Assembly: GCA_021793235.1 (NCBI GenBank)
Contig: JAJYTD010000015.1
Location: 1 to 64,000 of the forward strand
Direction: 5' to 3'
DNA length: 64,000 bases
From: Actinomycetes bacterium
Lineage (GTDB): Bacteria; Actinomycetota; Actinomycetes; Streptosporangiales; Streptosporangiaceae
Part shown: positions 50,459-58,345 of the stretch, one piece after another
How the letters are laid out: each line of letters starts with the position of its first letter
How positions within the stretch are numbered: position 1 is the first letter of the stretch
Translations under genes and position numbers: made by a program
Notes under the pieces: generated by a model
What the model was told of the DNA's origin: nothing
The model's input: the letters and a program-made list of their open reading frames with translations, nothing else
The model's database searches: none

Positions 50459-50886
50459 CGGCTGGCCGCCGTGTACGGTCCGCTCCTTTGGGAGCAGCAC
50501 CCTGGGAAGGAAGGTGTCACCCCGCGCTCCGGCCAGTGAAAATCCGGAGTACACTACCTCAATCGCGGCGATGCCGGCCTTGGGCGGCCGGGGTTCCGAT
50601 TGACCTAAACGCTCACGTCTCGTACTCTGGTCGGAGCGTTGTGGACTCGCGTGCGCAACTCGACCTCGGAGATCGTGCCGAGTGTGGCAGTCGGATCGCA
50701 TACTCGACCCGGTGTCCGGGAGTTGAGGGGGCGCGGCGGTCGGTCGGCCTACGGGATCCGCGACGAGGTCGTCCGCGAGACGTTGAGCGCTGCGACCTCG
50801 TTGTGATCTCGGACAATGGCGGGCTGGCCGCTCGAATCCGCAGCACACCTATTCTGTCCATATCCGTGTCCGGAGTCCACCCACAC
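50459..50886 (+). other. Long leader region of rpsA
   Basis: 428 nt with no convincing gene; an open frame crosses it into rpsA but starts at an isolated codon with no family match. A clear promoter lies at 50600-50628, leaving a 5' UTR of about 250 nt. S1 mRNAs are autoregulated by leader structure in other bacteria, so the leader may be regulatory. Confidence 0.5.
50600..50628 (+). promoter_or_regulatory. Main-sigma promoter of rpsA
   Basis: TTGACC (50600-50605), a spacer of exactly 17 nt, and TACTCT (50623-50628) match the actinobacterial housekeeping consensus well. Expected start is near 50635. Confidence 0.7.
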
Positions 50887-52374
50887 ATGACGAGCAGCAC
50901 CGAGGCAACCTCGACACCCCAGGTAGCGGTCAACGACATCGGGTCCGAGGAAGCCTTCCTCGCAGCGATCGACGAGACCATCAAGTACTTCAACGACGGT
51001 GACATTGTCGAGGGCACCATCGTGAAGGTCGATCGAGACGAGGTCTTGCTCGACATCGGCTACAAGACCGAGGGAGTCATCCCCTCGCGCGAGCTGTCGA
51101 TCAAGCACGACGTCGACCCGGGCGAGGTCGTGGCCGTCGGCGACCACGTCGAGGCCCTGGTTCTCCAGAAGGAGGACAAGGAAGGCCGGCTCATCCTGTC
51201 CAAGAAGCGCGCCCAGTACGAGCGCGCCTGGGGCACGATCGAGAAGATCAAGGAAGAGGACGGTGTCGTCACCGGTACGGTGATCGAGGTCGTCAAGGGC
51301 GGCCTGATTCTCGACATCGGCCTGCGCGGCTTCCTGCCGGCGTCGCTCGTCGAGATGCGTCGCGTCCGCGATTTGCAGCCCTATGTCGGCCGGGAACTCG
51401 AAGCCAAGATCATCGAGCTCGACAAGAACCGCAACAACGTGGTCCTGTCGCGCCGCGCCTGGCTGGAGCAGACCCAGTCCGAGGTCCGCCAGACCTTCCT
51501 CAACACCCTGCAGAAGGGCCAGATCCGCAAGGGCGTCGTCTCCTCCATCGTCAACTTCGGCGCGTTCGTCGACCTCGGCGGCGTCGACGGTCTGGTGCAC
51601 GTCTCCGAGCTCTCCTGGAAGCACATCGACCACCCGAGCGAGGTCGTCGAGGTGGGCCAGGAGGTCACCGTCGAGGTCCTCGAAGTCGACATGGAGCGCG
51701 AGCGCGTCTCCCTGTCGCTGAAGGCGACCCAGGAGGACCCCTGGCAGCAGTTCGCCCGCACCCACCAGATCGGCCAGGTCGTTCCCGGCAAGGTCACCAA
51801 GCTGGTGCCGTTCGGTGCGTTCGTGCGCGTCGAGGAGGGCATCGAGGGCCTGGTGCACATCTCCGAGCTGGCTGAGCGCCACGTGGAGATTCCGGAGCAG
51901 GTCGTCCAGGTCGGCACCGAGATCTTCGTCAAGATCATCGACATCGACCTCGACCGCCGCCGCATCAGCCTGTCGCTGAAGCAGGCCAACGAGAGCGTCT
52001 CCCCGGACCAGGTGGACTTCGACCCCACGCTCTACGGCATGGCCGCCGACTACGACGAGCACGGCAACTACAAGTACCCCGAGGGCTTCGACCCCGAGAC
52101 CGGCGAGTGGATGGAGGGCTTCGAGGCCCAGCGCGACGAGTGGGAGCACCAGTACGCCCTCGCTCAGGCCCGCTTCGAGGCGCACCGCAAGCAGGTCGAG
52201 GAAGCCCAGGCCGCTGAGGCCGAGGCCGCTGCGGAGCCGCAGTACGAGGGCGAGCCGGCCGCCCAGGGCAGGGCTCCCGCCCCGGGCACCGCCGATCAGT
52301 CCCAGGGTGGCGCCCTCGCCTCCGACGAGGCGCTGGCCGCACTGCGCGAGAAGCTGGCGGGCGGCGGCGAGTAG
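50887..52374 (+). CDS. rpsA: 30S ribosomal protein S1
   Basis: 495 residues with four S1 RNA-binding domains (about 37-108, 124-190, 209-278, 295-364), the actinobacterial arrangement rather than the six of E. coli. Each shows the G-x-V-x-x-(V/I)-x-x-(F/Y)-G-(A/L) pattern, for example KGVVSSIVNFGAFVDLGGVDG. A long acidic, Ala/Gln-rich tail (about 385-495) follows. S1 helps load mRNA on the 30S subunit. The ATG at 50887 lacks a strong Shine-Dalgarno. The IS3 element lies 42 nt after the stop. Confidence 0.98.
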   Translation: MTSSTEATSTPQVAVNDIGSEEAFLAAIDETIKYFNDGDIVEGTIVKVDRDEVLLDIGYKTEGVIPSRELSIKHDVDPGEVVAVGDHVEALVLQKEDKEGRLILSKKRAQYERAWGTIEKIKEEDGVVTGTVIEVVKGGLILDIGLRGFLPASLVEMRRVRDLQPYVGRELEAKIIELDKNRNNVVLSRRAWLEQTQSEVRQTFLNTLQKGQIRKGVVSSIVNFGAFVDLGGVDGLVHVSELSWKHIDHPSEVVEVGQEVTVEVLEVDMERERVSLSLKATQEDPWQQFARTHQIGQVVPGKVTKLVPFGAFVRVEEGIEGLVHISELAERHVEIPEQVVQVGTEIFVKIIDIDLDRRRISLSLKQANESVSPDQVDFDPTLYGMAADYDEHGNYKYPEGFDPETGEWMEGFEAQRDEWEHQYALAQARFEAHRKQVEEAQAAEAEAAAEPQYEGEPAAQGRAPAPGTADQSQGGALASDEALAALREKLAGGGE

Positions 52375-52416
52375 CCGACACCGGCGGATTCAATCACTGA
52401 GGGCCGCTCCCCAAGG

Positions 52417-52440
52417 TGAACTGCTCCCCGGAAGTTGGAC
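52417..52440. repeat. IS left terminal inverted repeat
   Basis: Begins TGAACTG and ends GAAGTTGGAC. It matches the right end (read in reverse complement) at 22 of 24 positions. Confidence 0.9.
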
Positions 52441-52474
52441 TGAGAAATCGGTTCCGCTTCCGGGGAGTATGTGC

Positions 52475-52963
52475 ATGAACCCGCATAGTTCGCTCACCAG
52501 CGAGCAGCGTGCTGCCGCTGTGGACCTGTTCGAGGCAGGTCACGGCTTCAAGACCGCGGCCTCATTGCTCGGCGTGGGCCGCCAGGCGCTCCGTATCCTG
52601 TTCGAGCGATGGAAGCTCCATGGTCGAAGGGCTCTGGTGGAGAAGCGAACCAAAGAGCGGTTCCCGTTCGAGACGAAGCTGGAGATCGTGCGCCGGCGCC
52701 TGGCAGGCGAGACAGCGATGGACCTGTGCAGCGAGTACGGGCTGTCCTCGCGCAAGATCCTGAACAAGTGGGTCCGGATCTTCCGCGACCAGGGCGAGGA
52801 CGGGCTGCGCCCCAAGCCCCGAGGGCGCCCCAAACGACGCGACCCCGCCGATCCGGAGCCGACCGACGAGCTGGAACGGTTGCGCCAGGAGAACGAGCGT
52901 CTGCGTGCCCAGGTGGCCTACCTGGGAAAATTGAAGGCCTTGAGGGATCAGGAGCGGCCGTGA
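52475..52963 (+). CDS. IS3-family transposase OrfA (helix-turn-helix)
   Basis: 162 residues. Two helix-turn-helix units (about 5-45 and 60-105: GHGFKTAASLLGVGRQALR and GETAMDLCSEYGLSSRK) are followed by a leucine zipper (ELERLRQENERLRAQVAYL), the IS150-group OrfA layout. It recognises the IS ends. GGGGAG lies 7 nt before the ATG at 52475; an ATG at 52469 would be too close to it. Its stop overlaps the orfB GTG (GTGA). Confidence 0.9.
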   Translation: MNPHSSLTSEQRAAAVDLFEAGHGFKTAASLLGVGRQALRILFERWKLHGRRALVEKRTKERFPFETKLEIVRRRLAGETAMDLCSEYGLSSRKILNKWVRIFRDQGEDGLRPKPRGRPKRRDPADPEPTDELERLRQENERLRAQVAYLGKLKALRDQERP

Positions 52964-53816
52964 AAGCACGCGCTGTCGCGGCCCTCAAGGCTGAGTTCCC
53001 GCTTCCGGTGCTGCTCGACGTTGCCGGTCTGGCACGGTCGACGTACTTCTACCACCAGGCCCGCCAGGGCCGCCCTGATCCCAGGCAGCCGCTCAAGGAC
53101 GCCATCGCCCACGCGTTCAAGCAGGCCAGGGGACGCTACGGGCACCGGCGCATCCATACGGTCCTGACCCGCCAGGGGTGGAGGGTCGCCAAGAAGACCG
53201 TGCTGGCGTTCATGCGTGAGGCGGGCCTGGTCTGCGGGGTCCGCAGGCGACGCAACGTCTACCTGGCCTACCGAGGCCAGATCGGCAGGACCGCACCCAA
53301 CGTCTGGACCGGAACTTCTCCGCTGATGCCCCGGCCCGCAAGTGGGTCACCGACGTGACCGAGTTCTCCGTCGGCGGCACGAAGGTCTACCTCTCGCCGG
53401 TCATCGACCTGTTCGACCGGTCCGTGGTCGCCTACTCGATCGGCCCGTCGTCGAGCGTGGGTCTGACCCTGTCCTCGCTGCGCGAGGCGATCACCACCCT
53501 GACCGAAGGACAGCGGCCCCTGGTCCACTCCGACCAGGGCTTCCAGTACCAGCACGCGAGCTGGCGCATGCTGCTGGACGCACACGGGATGACCCAGTCG
53601 ATGTCCCGCAGGGGAAACTGCCTCGACAACGCCGTCATCGAGTGCTTCTTCGGCCACCTCAAGTCAGAGATCTTCCAGTCCGGCCGCCCTGAGACCACCG
53701 ACCAGCTCGTCCCCGCGATCGAGGAGTACATCCACTGGTACAACACCGAGCGCATCCACACACGGCTTGAGGGCCTGAGCCCGGTATTGGACCGGGCTCA
53801 GGCCCTCGTGGCCTAA
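52960..53816 (+). pseudogene. IS3-family transposase OrfB, frameshifted
   Basis: The first part (from 52960) encodes the HTH_21-type region (GRYGHRRIHTVL, GLVCGVRRRRN). At about 53303 one base is missing (CGTCTGGACC where CGTCCTGGACC would restore frame), so it runs out at 53358. The catalytic DDE part continues in another frame to 53816: TDVTEFSVGG, HSDQGFQYQH, ECFFGHLKSE. All three acidic residues are intact in the DNA but are separated from the first half. Either the copy is dead or there is a sequencing error. Confidence 0.88.
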
Positions 53817-53830
53817 CCTCTCAATTACCG

Positions 53831-53854
53831 GTCCAACTTCTGGGGACCAGTTCA
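53831..53854. repeat. IS right terminal inverted repeat
   Basis: Begins GTCCAACTTC and ends CAGTTCA. It is the inverted partner of the left end. Confidence 0.9.
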
Positions 53855-53915
53855 AGGGGTGCTGGTCCCGCTTGTTCGCAGCGGCGACGAGAGGTCCGAC
53901 GTCACAGACGATCAT
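53855..53915 (-). pseudogene. VapC-type PIN toxin, N-terminal stump
   Basis: The ATG at 53915 overlaps the antitoxin stop (ATGA). The first 20 codons read MIVCDVGPLVAAANKRDQHP, the N-terminal strand and first acidic residue of VapC PIN-domain ribonucleases. The frame then enters the IS terminal repeat and no further PIN motif follows. Joining the outer flanks and removing the IS gives a stop after a few codons, so the rest of the toxin is deleted and not merely displaced. No toxin activity is expected. Confidence 0.75.
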
Positions 53916-54148
53916 GGGTGGATCTCGGTGCGCAGAATCTCTTTGGCATTCGAGGCGAACTCGGGTTCGGCCTCCACCATCCCGATGAACTCCTCCAGTT
54001 CTGGAGGAACCCCTTCTTCACGGGGGATGAAGCGCCTGACGTTCTCCGTGAGTTCAAAGAGCCGCTCCTCCGGCACCTCTTGCACAAGACGGAGGAGTTC
54101 CCGGCGCTGCGGCGACACCGCAGGATCTTCTTCAGGTAGCGCGCTCAT
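53912..54148 (-). CDS. VapB-like antitoxin (orphan)
   Basis: 78 residues, acidic, mostly helical (RRELLRLVQEVPEERLFELTENVRRFI, then EEFIGMVEAEPEFASNAKEILRTE). It overlaps the PIN toxin stump by 4 nt, the usual antitoxin-toxin coupling. The family of the DNA-binding part is not clear. TATTCT (54160-54155 on the minus strand) lies 6 nt before the ATG, so it is probably leaderless. With the toxin destroyed it is an orphan. Confidence 0.7.
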   Translation of the reverse strand: MSALPEEDPAVSPQRRELLRLVQEVPEERLFELTENVRRFIPREEGVPPELEEFIGMVEAEPEFASNAKEILRTEIHP

Positions 54149-54194
54149 GGTTCCAGAATAGAGGCCTCCGGCCCGCGACGCTTGGAGTGTTCCG

Positions 54195-54200
54195 TAGGAT
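54195..54200 (+). promoter_or_regulatory. -10 box of coaE
   Basis: TAGGAT is followed by 7 nt and the coaE ATG at 54208, with no ribosome-binding site. It diverges from the antitoxin promoter 35 nt away. Confidence 0.5.
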
Positions 54201-54207
54201 CGGCCGC

Positions 54208-54810
54208 ATGTTGAAAGTGGGACTGACCGGCGGGATCGGGTCGGGCAAGAGTTCGGTGGCGCGCCGCCTGTCCGAACGCGGGGCGCTGGTCATCGACGCC
54301 GACGCCATCGCACGCGAGGTCGTTGAACCGGGCACCTCCGGACTGGCCGAGATCGTCGCCGAGTTCAGCGAGGACGTGCTCACCCCGGAGGGTGCGCTGG
54401 ACCGGCCGCGGCTGGGCGAGATCGTGTTCGCCGACGAGGCGAAACTGGCCCGGCTCAACGCGATCGTGCACCCCCGCGTAGGCGCGCGCACCGAGGAGCT
54501 GATGCGCCGCGCCGACGAGGGCACGATCGTGGTCTACGATGTGCCGCTGCTGGTCGAGAACGGTTTGACCGAGCTTTATGACCTGGTGATCGTGGTGGAC
54601 ACGCCCGTGGAGACCCAGGTCGAGAGGGTGGTGGCCAACCGGGGCATGCCCGAGGACCAGGTCCGCGCCCGCATCAAGGTCCAGGCCACCCGTAAGGAGC
54701 GCCTTGCGGCGGCCGACTTCGTCATCGACAACTCCGGTTCCCCAAAGGCCCTGGATGCCCGGGTGGCCGAAGTGTGGGCGGAGCTGAAGCGCCGCGCCGC
54801 GACTCGCTGA
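54208..54810 (+). CDS. coaE: Dephospho-CoA kinase
   Basis: 200 residues. It phosphorylates dephospho-CoA at the ribose 3' position, the last step of CoA synthesis. The P-loop GLTGGIGSGKSS is at the start, DADAIAREVV follows, and VVYDVPLLVENGL and VANRGM are typical. The length is that of the simple bacterial enzyme, without the C-terminal GrpB-like domain that mycobacterial CoaE carries. A 66-bp palindromic repeat begins 4 nt after the stop. Confidence 0.96.
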   Translation: MLKVGLTGGIGSGKSSVARRLSERGALVIDADAIAREVVEPGTSGLAEIVAEFSEDVLTPEGALDRPRLGEIVFADEAKLARLNAIVHPRVGARTEELMRRADEGTIVVYDVPLLVENGLTELYDLVIVVDTPVETQVERVVANRGMPEDQVRARIKVQATRKERLAAADFVIDNSGSPKALDARVAEVWAELKRRAATR

Positions 54811-54813
54811 CTC

Positions 54814-54879
54814 CCGCCGATCTCGGGCGGACTTCCCTTTCGTCGGCGCGTGAGAGGGAAGTCTTCCCGAGATCAACAG
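54814..54879. repeat. 66-bp palindromic repeat, copy 1
   Basis: Outer arms GATCTCGGG / CCCGAGATC and inner arms GACTTCCCT / AGGGAAGTC fold into a long imperfect hairpin. It lies between the convergent coaE and GNAT genes and overlaps the last codons of the latter. Copies 2 and 3 are at 58281-58345 and 60222-60287. Confidence 0.9.
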
Positions 54880-55469
54880 GAGTGATCGGTGGGGCGTCGG
54901 CGCGCGGCTCCGGCTTGCCCTTCCTCCTGTCCTGGCCATTCAGAGGCAAGGACAGCCCAGATCTCGCTGTCGTGGCGAGTCTCGTTGACGGTGACAGCGC
55001 TGCGCAGTGTGCCCTCGTGGGTCATGCCGAGGCGCCGGGCCAGATCGCGCCCAGCAAAGTTGTGCGGGCTGGTCTGGAGCTGGACGCGCTGCATACCGCG
55101 CTCGCGGATGGCCCAGTCGGTCAGCCGGTGCAGTGCTCGGGTCGCCAGCCCCCGGCCCTGGCTTGTGGGAATGAGCCAGACACCGACCTCGCAGGTCTGA
55201 TTGCGGGTGTCGAAGGTGCGGAACATCGCCGCTCCGACCAAGCGGCCCGAACTCCAGACCCCGTAGTAGTGACCGGTGTCGCGAGCGCGCCGATCGGTGA
55301 AGCCCCGTAGCAGGCGGCGGGCGCTCTCGACATCTCGGACGCGGGAAGCGACAAAGGGCCACGGCTTAAGGGCGTCACGCGCCGCTTCGACACACGCGGA
55401 CAGGTCCTCGGCGTGCCAGGGCTCCAGGGGGCGCAGTTCGTCGGTGTCGTTCAGGCGGCAGGTGACCAT
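54873..55469 (-). CDS. GNAT-family N-acetyltransferase (RimJ/RimL type)
   Basis: 198 residues. GNAT landmarks: the CEVGVWLIP strand, the acetyl-CoA-binding QGRGLATRALHRLTDWAI near residue 103, and RDLARRLGMTHEGTLR. This type acetylates protein N-termini or small amines and the substrate is unknown. Its stop codon lies inside repeat copy 1, so the last residues are repeat-derived. Confidence 0.88.
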   Translation of the reverse strand: MVTCRLNDTDELRPLEPWHAEDLSACVEAARDALKPWPFVASRVRDVESARRLLRGFTDRRARDTGHYYGVWSSGRLVGAAMFRTFDTRNQTCEVGVWLIPTSQGRGLATRALHRLTDWAIRERGMQRVQLQTSPHNFAGRDLARRLGMTHEGTLRSAVTVNETRHDSEIWAVLASEWPGQEEGQAGAARRRPTDHSC

Positions 55470-55475
55470 GGGGCC

Positions 55476-56102
55476 TCACCGAGGTGTGGAGGTTGCCGGG
55501 ACCGGAAAACGTTCCTTGAGCACGTGGTACATAGCGGAAGGATCGGTCACGGAGTGCCCCAGCGCCGCATGGAACACATCACGGCCGTCGTCGGGCGGCG
55601 CATGGGCCACGACGTCCATGATCCGGGGTACTTTCTCAGCGAGGAACAGTCCGTCGCGGCTGGGGATCGCGGTGCGCAGGGAGAAGAAGGACACCGGAGG
55701 CGGCAGCATCGCCTCGCCTTTGCTGTCGGTCAGTTCCACGTCCCTCCAGAATCGGCCCACCATCAGCCGGACAGGGGCGTACAGGTTGCGGGCCAGCCAC
55801 GCCGGCCACTGCAGCAGTCGCCGTGCCTGGTCCTGGCTGGTCGGCCCCAGCACGGCGATGTTGCGGCAGGCCAGGGTGCCGGCGGTACGGCGATCGGCAC
55901 GCAGGGCCTCGGCGTGTTCGACCAGCACCGCGAACAGCGCTGCCTGCTCGCCGGGCACGGCCTGGTAAGCCGACCAGGTGGTGAGCCCACGCTCCACCGA
56001 GGGCGCTAGGTAGGGGCAGCGGTCGATCATGTCCTGTTGATGGGCCACCAGACCGGGGTGGATCTCCGCTGGGTCTGTGGTGGTGGAAACGGCGCAGTGC
56101 AT
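55476..56102 (-). CDS. Uncharacterised protein
   Basis: 208 residues; I do not recognise the family. It is soluble, with CPYLAPSVERG near residue 29, a helical middle (GEQAALFAVLVEHAEALRADRR) and PPVSFFSLRTAIPSRDGLFLAEKVP near residue 140. No metal or nucleotide motif is evident. AAAGG lies 5 nt before the ATG at 56102. It is followed 6 nt later by the GNAT gene on the same strand, so the two are probably co-transcribed. The frameshifted pseudogene lies just upstream. Confidence 0.7.
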   Translation of the reverse strand: MHCAVSTTTDPAEIHPGLVAHQQDMIDRCPYLAPSVERGLTTWSAYQAVPGEQAALFAVLVEHAEALRADRRTAGTLACRNIAVLGPTSQDQARRLLQWPAWLARNLYAPVRLMVGRFWRDVELTDSKGEAMLPPPVSFFSLRTAIPSRDGLFLAEKVPRIMDVVAHAPPDDGRDVFHAALGHSVTDPSAMYHVLKERFPVPATSTPR

Positions 56103-56207
56103 CGGCACCTTTCAGAGGCTGTCGTGGACGAGGGCGGGGACCGGCGTTCGCCCCGCCCTGTCGACCGTTCGATCGGGTCAATGTGGTGGGGGTCAGTCCT
56201 TCGTCGT

Positions 56208-56615
56208 TGGTGGTGGGAGTGCAGTCCCATGAGACGATCAGCGGGCCCATCCGGCTTTCGGGAGCAGTGCGGGTGGCGAGGTAGTGCTCTCGAAGAGCGT
56301 GGTCCAGGGTTCCGTCAGCATCGGCGAACCACACGGCCGGCAGCGTGCCGTAGCGCTCGTGGTACAGCTTCAGCCATGTTGGTGTGCCCTGGCCCGCGTC
56401 CTCGCGGTGTCCGACACGGTGGCCCACCGCATCCCTGCACAGGGTCGCGTACTCGGGGTGTCGAGCAGGCGGTGCCATTCTGCGTCGATGTAGGAGGAGA
56501 ACATCTCCGGCGCCCGCTCGGCCACGTCAGCGATAGCGAAGAACCTCATCAGTTCCGTCCGCGCGGCCTCCGCGCTGATCCGTTCCGCCTCGCGGGCCCG
56601 TTCAGCAACAGCCAT
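56208..56615 (-). pseudogene. Frameshifted uncharacterised gene
   Basis: AGGAAGGA and an ATG at 56615 begin an open frame (AVAERAREAERISAEAARTE through DAEWHRLLDTP). At about 56454 one base is missing and the reading continues in another frame: PEYATLCRDAVGHRVGHRED, then TPTWLKLYHERYGTLPAVWF and GPLIVSWDCTPTTNDEG. The join is smooth in composition and sense, so a single-base deletion split one gene of about 130 residues. I do not recognise the family; the WDC ending and YERYG block recall small Streptomyces genes of unknown role. The right limit is uncertain. Confidence 0.6.
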
Positions 56616-56692
56616 AGCAGTCCTTCCTGTCCGAGACACATGGATGACGCGGTGTCATCGTCCATAACGCTAGGTCTGCTCCGCTTCGGCCC

Positions 56693-57571
56693 TCAACGAA
56701 CTTGCGGGGACTTGCGCGGGTGTTCCAGGTCCTCGATGGCCGAGGTGATCAGGCGCCGTGCCTGCGCCCCGGTGACGGCCATCTGGGCCAGTTGCTCGAA
56801 CGCCCTGATATAGAGGATGAGTTCGCTGGGAGCTGTCACCGTGATCTGTGCTGACAGTGTTTCGACGTGAATGCGCGCCTGGTCGAACAGGGTGAACGTC
56901 TCCAGTGTCCAGATCGGCCGGTGCTCGGCACTGAACGGGATCACGCCAAGCGCCACCGAAGGCAGTGACATCACAGACAGTAGGTGTTCTAGTTGGCCTA
57001 CCATCGTCGCCGCATCGGCGACCTGGTAGCGCAGCACGGATTCTTCGACCAGCACCCCGAACCGGTGGTCGCCCTCGTGGAGCACCCGGTTACGCGCCAT
57101 TCGCGCGGCCACCGCCTGCTCCACGTCGTCAGGGGTGCCTCTGAACGCCGTGATCGATGAGAGCAGCGCAGCAGCGTAGGTGGAGGTCTGGAACAGCCCG
57201 GGTATCACGGTCGAGCAGTACACCCGCATCAGCCGCGTCTGCTCGAACAACGGAACCCGCGCCTCCTGTGTCCGGCGCAAGCCGGTCCTGTTCTGCCGCC
57301 GCCACTCGACATACATCGAGTCGGCGATCCGGGAAGCCGCGATCAGATCCGCATCCTGGTCTGCGGCACCGCATACTCGGCACCACATATGGATGTCGGC
57401 ATCGGTCGGTGCCTGCTTGGCCGACTCGATCCGACTCGCCTTGGACTCATGCCAGCCCGCTTCTGCGGACAACGCCCGCGCTGTCAGCCCCGCATCCAGC
57501 CGGATCTCCCGCAGCCGTGCGGCCGACTCCCTCCGGGCGCGCTGCACACTGGACGACGGTGTCTTTACCAT
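56693..57571 (-). CDS. XRE-family regulator with DUF5753 domain
   Basis: 292 residues. An N-terminal XRE helix-turn-helix (about 17-62: AARLREIRLDAGLTARALSA, HESKASRIES) is followed by the DUF5753 ligand-like domain (about 100-275: VYCSTVIPGLFQTSTYAAA, VLHEGDHRFGVLVEESVLR). This is the WhiJ-type regulator common in multiple copies in Streptomyces and relatives. Its likely partner is the DUF6879 gene 33 nt upstream on the same strand. Confidence 0.93.
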   Translation of the reverse strand: MVKTPSSSVQRARRESAARLREIRLDAGLTARALSAEAGWHESKASRIESAKQAPTDADIHMWCRVCGAADQDADLIAASRIADSMYVEWRRQNRTGLRRTQEARVPLFEQTRLMRVYCSTVIPGLFQTSTYAAALLSSITAFRGTPDDVEQAVAARMARNRVLHEGDHRFGVLVEESVLRYQVADAATMVGQLEHLLSVMSLPSVALGVIPFSAEHRPIWTLETFTLFDQARIHVETLSAQITVTAPSELILYIRAFEQLAQMAVTGAQARRLITSAIEDLEHPRKSPQVR

Positions 57572-57604
57572 GGTGACAGTCTGCTGGGGTAGTTCAGCCG
57601 CGCT

Positions 57605-58117
57605 TCAGGCGGGCCGGTACTCCTCGTGGTCGATGGCGCGCTCCCACACCGCCTCGAACGCCGATACGCACAGCTCCACCGCAGCAGGATCTTCGGACAG
57701 TTCGTCTTCGACGATCTCTCCGTCCCCGCTGAAGTGGTGGAAGCGCACCATGCGGCCATCGAAGGCCCAGAAGTCATTGCCGGGCAGATACAAATCCGAC
57801 GCCAAGCGGCGCGGCAGCCACCGGACCTGCTCCCCGGCCGCGGTGTTCACCTCCGAGGTGATCTCGTACTCGAAGCGGATGTAGTCGGTGACCGGCTCGG
57901 AGACGATTCTCGCCCGCCGGAACTCGACCCCTCGGGCAACGTGTGCGCGGACCAGATCCGACCACGCCGGATTCACCGGCCGACTGATCGGCTCGCCTGC
58001 CTTCCAGCGCAGGAAGCGAGGATCGTTGGGGGTGTAGGAGTCACGCATCTCCAGGTGGAGCGCCGACGTGGTCGTGGCCGCGATCAGCTCACGAAACGAC
58101 GGGGGCTTCTCCGCCAC
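57605..58117 (-). CDS. DUF6879 protein
   Basis: 170 residues. The DUF6879 pattern is clear: FLRWKAGEP, VRAHVARGVEFRRARIVSEP, YIRFEYE, AGEQVRWLPRRLASDLYLPGNDFWAFDG, FHHFSGDGE. These proteins accompany XRE-DUF5753 regulators and may form a partner or effector unit, though no activity is known. The GTG has GGAGGTGAT just upstream, one of the best ribosome-binding sites in the window. Confidence 0.9.
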   Translation of the reverse strand: MAEKPPSFRELIAATTTSALHLEMRDSYTPNDPRFLRWKAGEPISRPVNPAWSDLVRAHVARGVEFRRARIVSEPVTDYIRFEYEITSEVNTAAGEQVRWLPRRLASDLYLPGNDFWAFDGRMVRFHHFSGDGEIVEDELSEDPAAVELCVSAFEAVWERAIDHEEYRPA

Positions 58118-58280
58118 CGATCACCTCCACAATCGCCGTCCTCATGCGGGACCGGACCCGTACCACGGATTCGTTGGCCCTAACACCCGGATCGATCGTG
58201 CTCTTATGGTCAGAATCGGGGTCGAATGTGACCATAAGAGCACGGTCGAAAGGAACTCAGCTGACTGATGAGCGACCGGC

Positions 58281-58345
58281 CCGCCGATCTCGGGCGGACT
58301 TCCCCCTCATCGGTGTGTGAGGGGGACGTTTTCCCGAGATCGGCG
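58281..58345. repeat. 66-bp palindromic repeat, copy 2
   Basis: Outer arms CCGATCTCGGG / CCCGAGATCGG and inner arms CCCCCTC / GAGGGGG (7 bp perfect). It ends immediately at the stop codon of the DUF397 gene (58346). Confidence 0.9.

Larger units (their letters stand above)
52417..53854 (+). mobile_element. IS3-family insertion sequence (IS150-like)
   Basis: 1438 bp bounded by 24-nt inverted repeats (52417-52440 and 53831-53854) that match at 22 of 24 positions and begin TG / end CA. Three-base AGG flanks both ends (52414-52416 and 53855-53857), a typical target duplication. Inside are orfA and a frameshifted orfB. It sits directly after rpsA and against a vapC stump. Confidence 0.95.

Noticed and set aside
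52940-52970. Programmed slippage as the way OrfA-OrfB is fused
   Set aside because: No A-rich slippery run is seen at the overlap; the GTGA overlap allows re-initiation instead. The later break at 53303 has no slippery site either.
53664-53855. Continuation of the PIN toxin frame into the IS
   Set aside because: These codons come from the antisense strand of OrfB and the terminal repeat; they carry no PIN residues.
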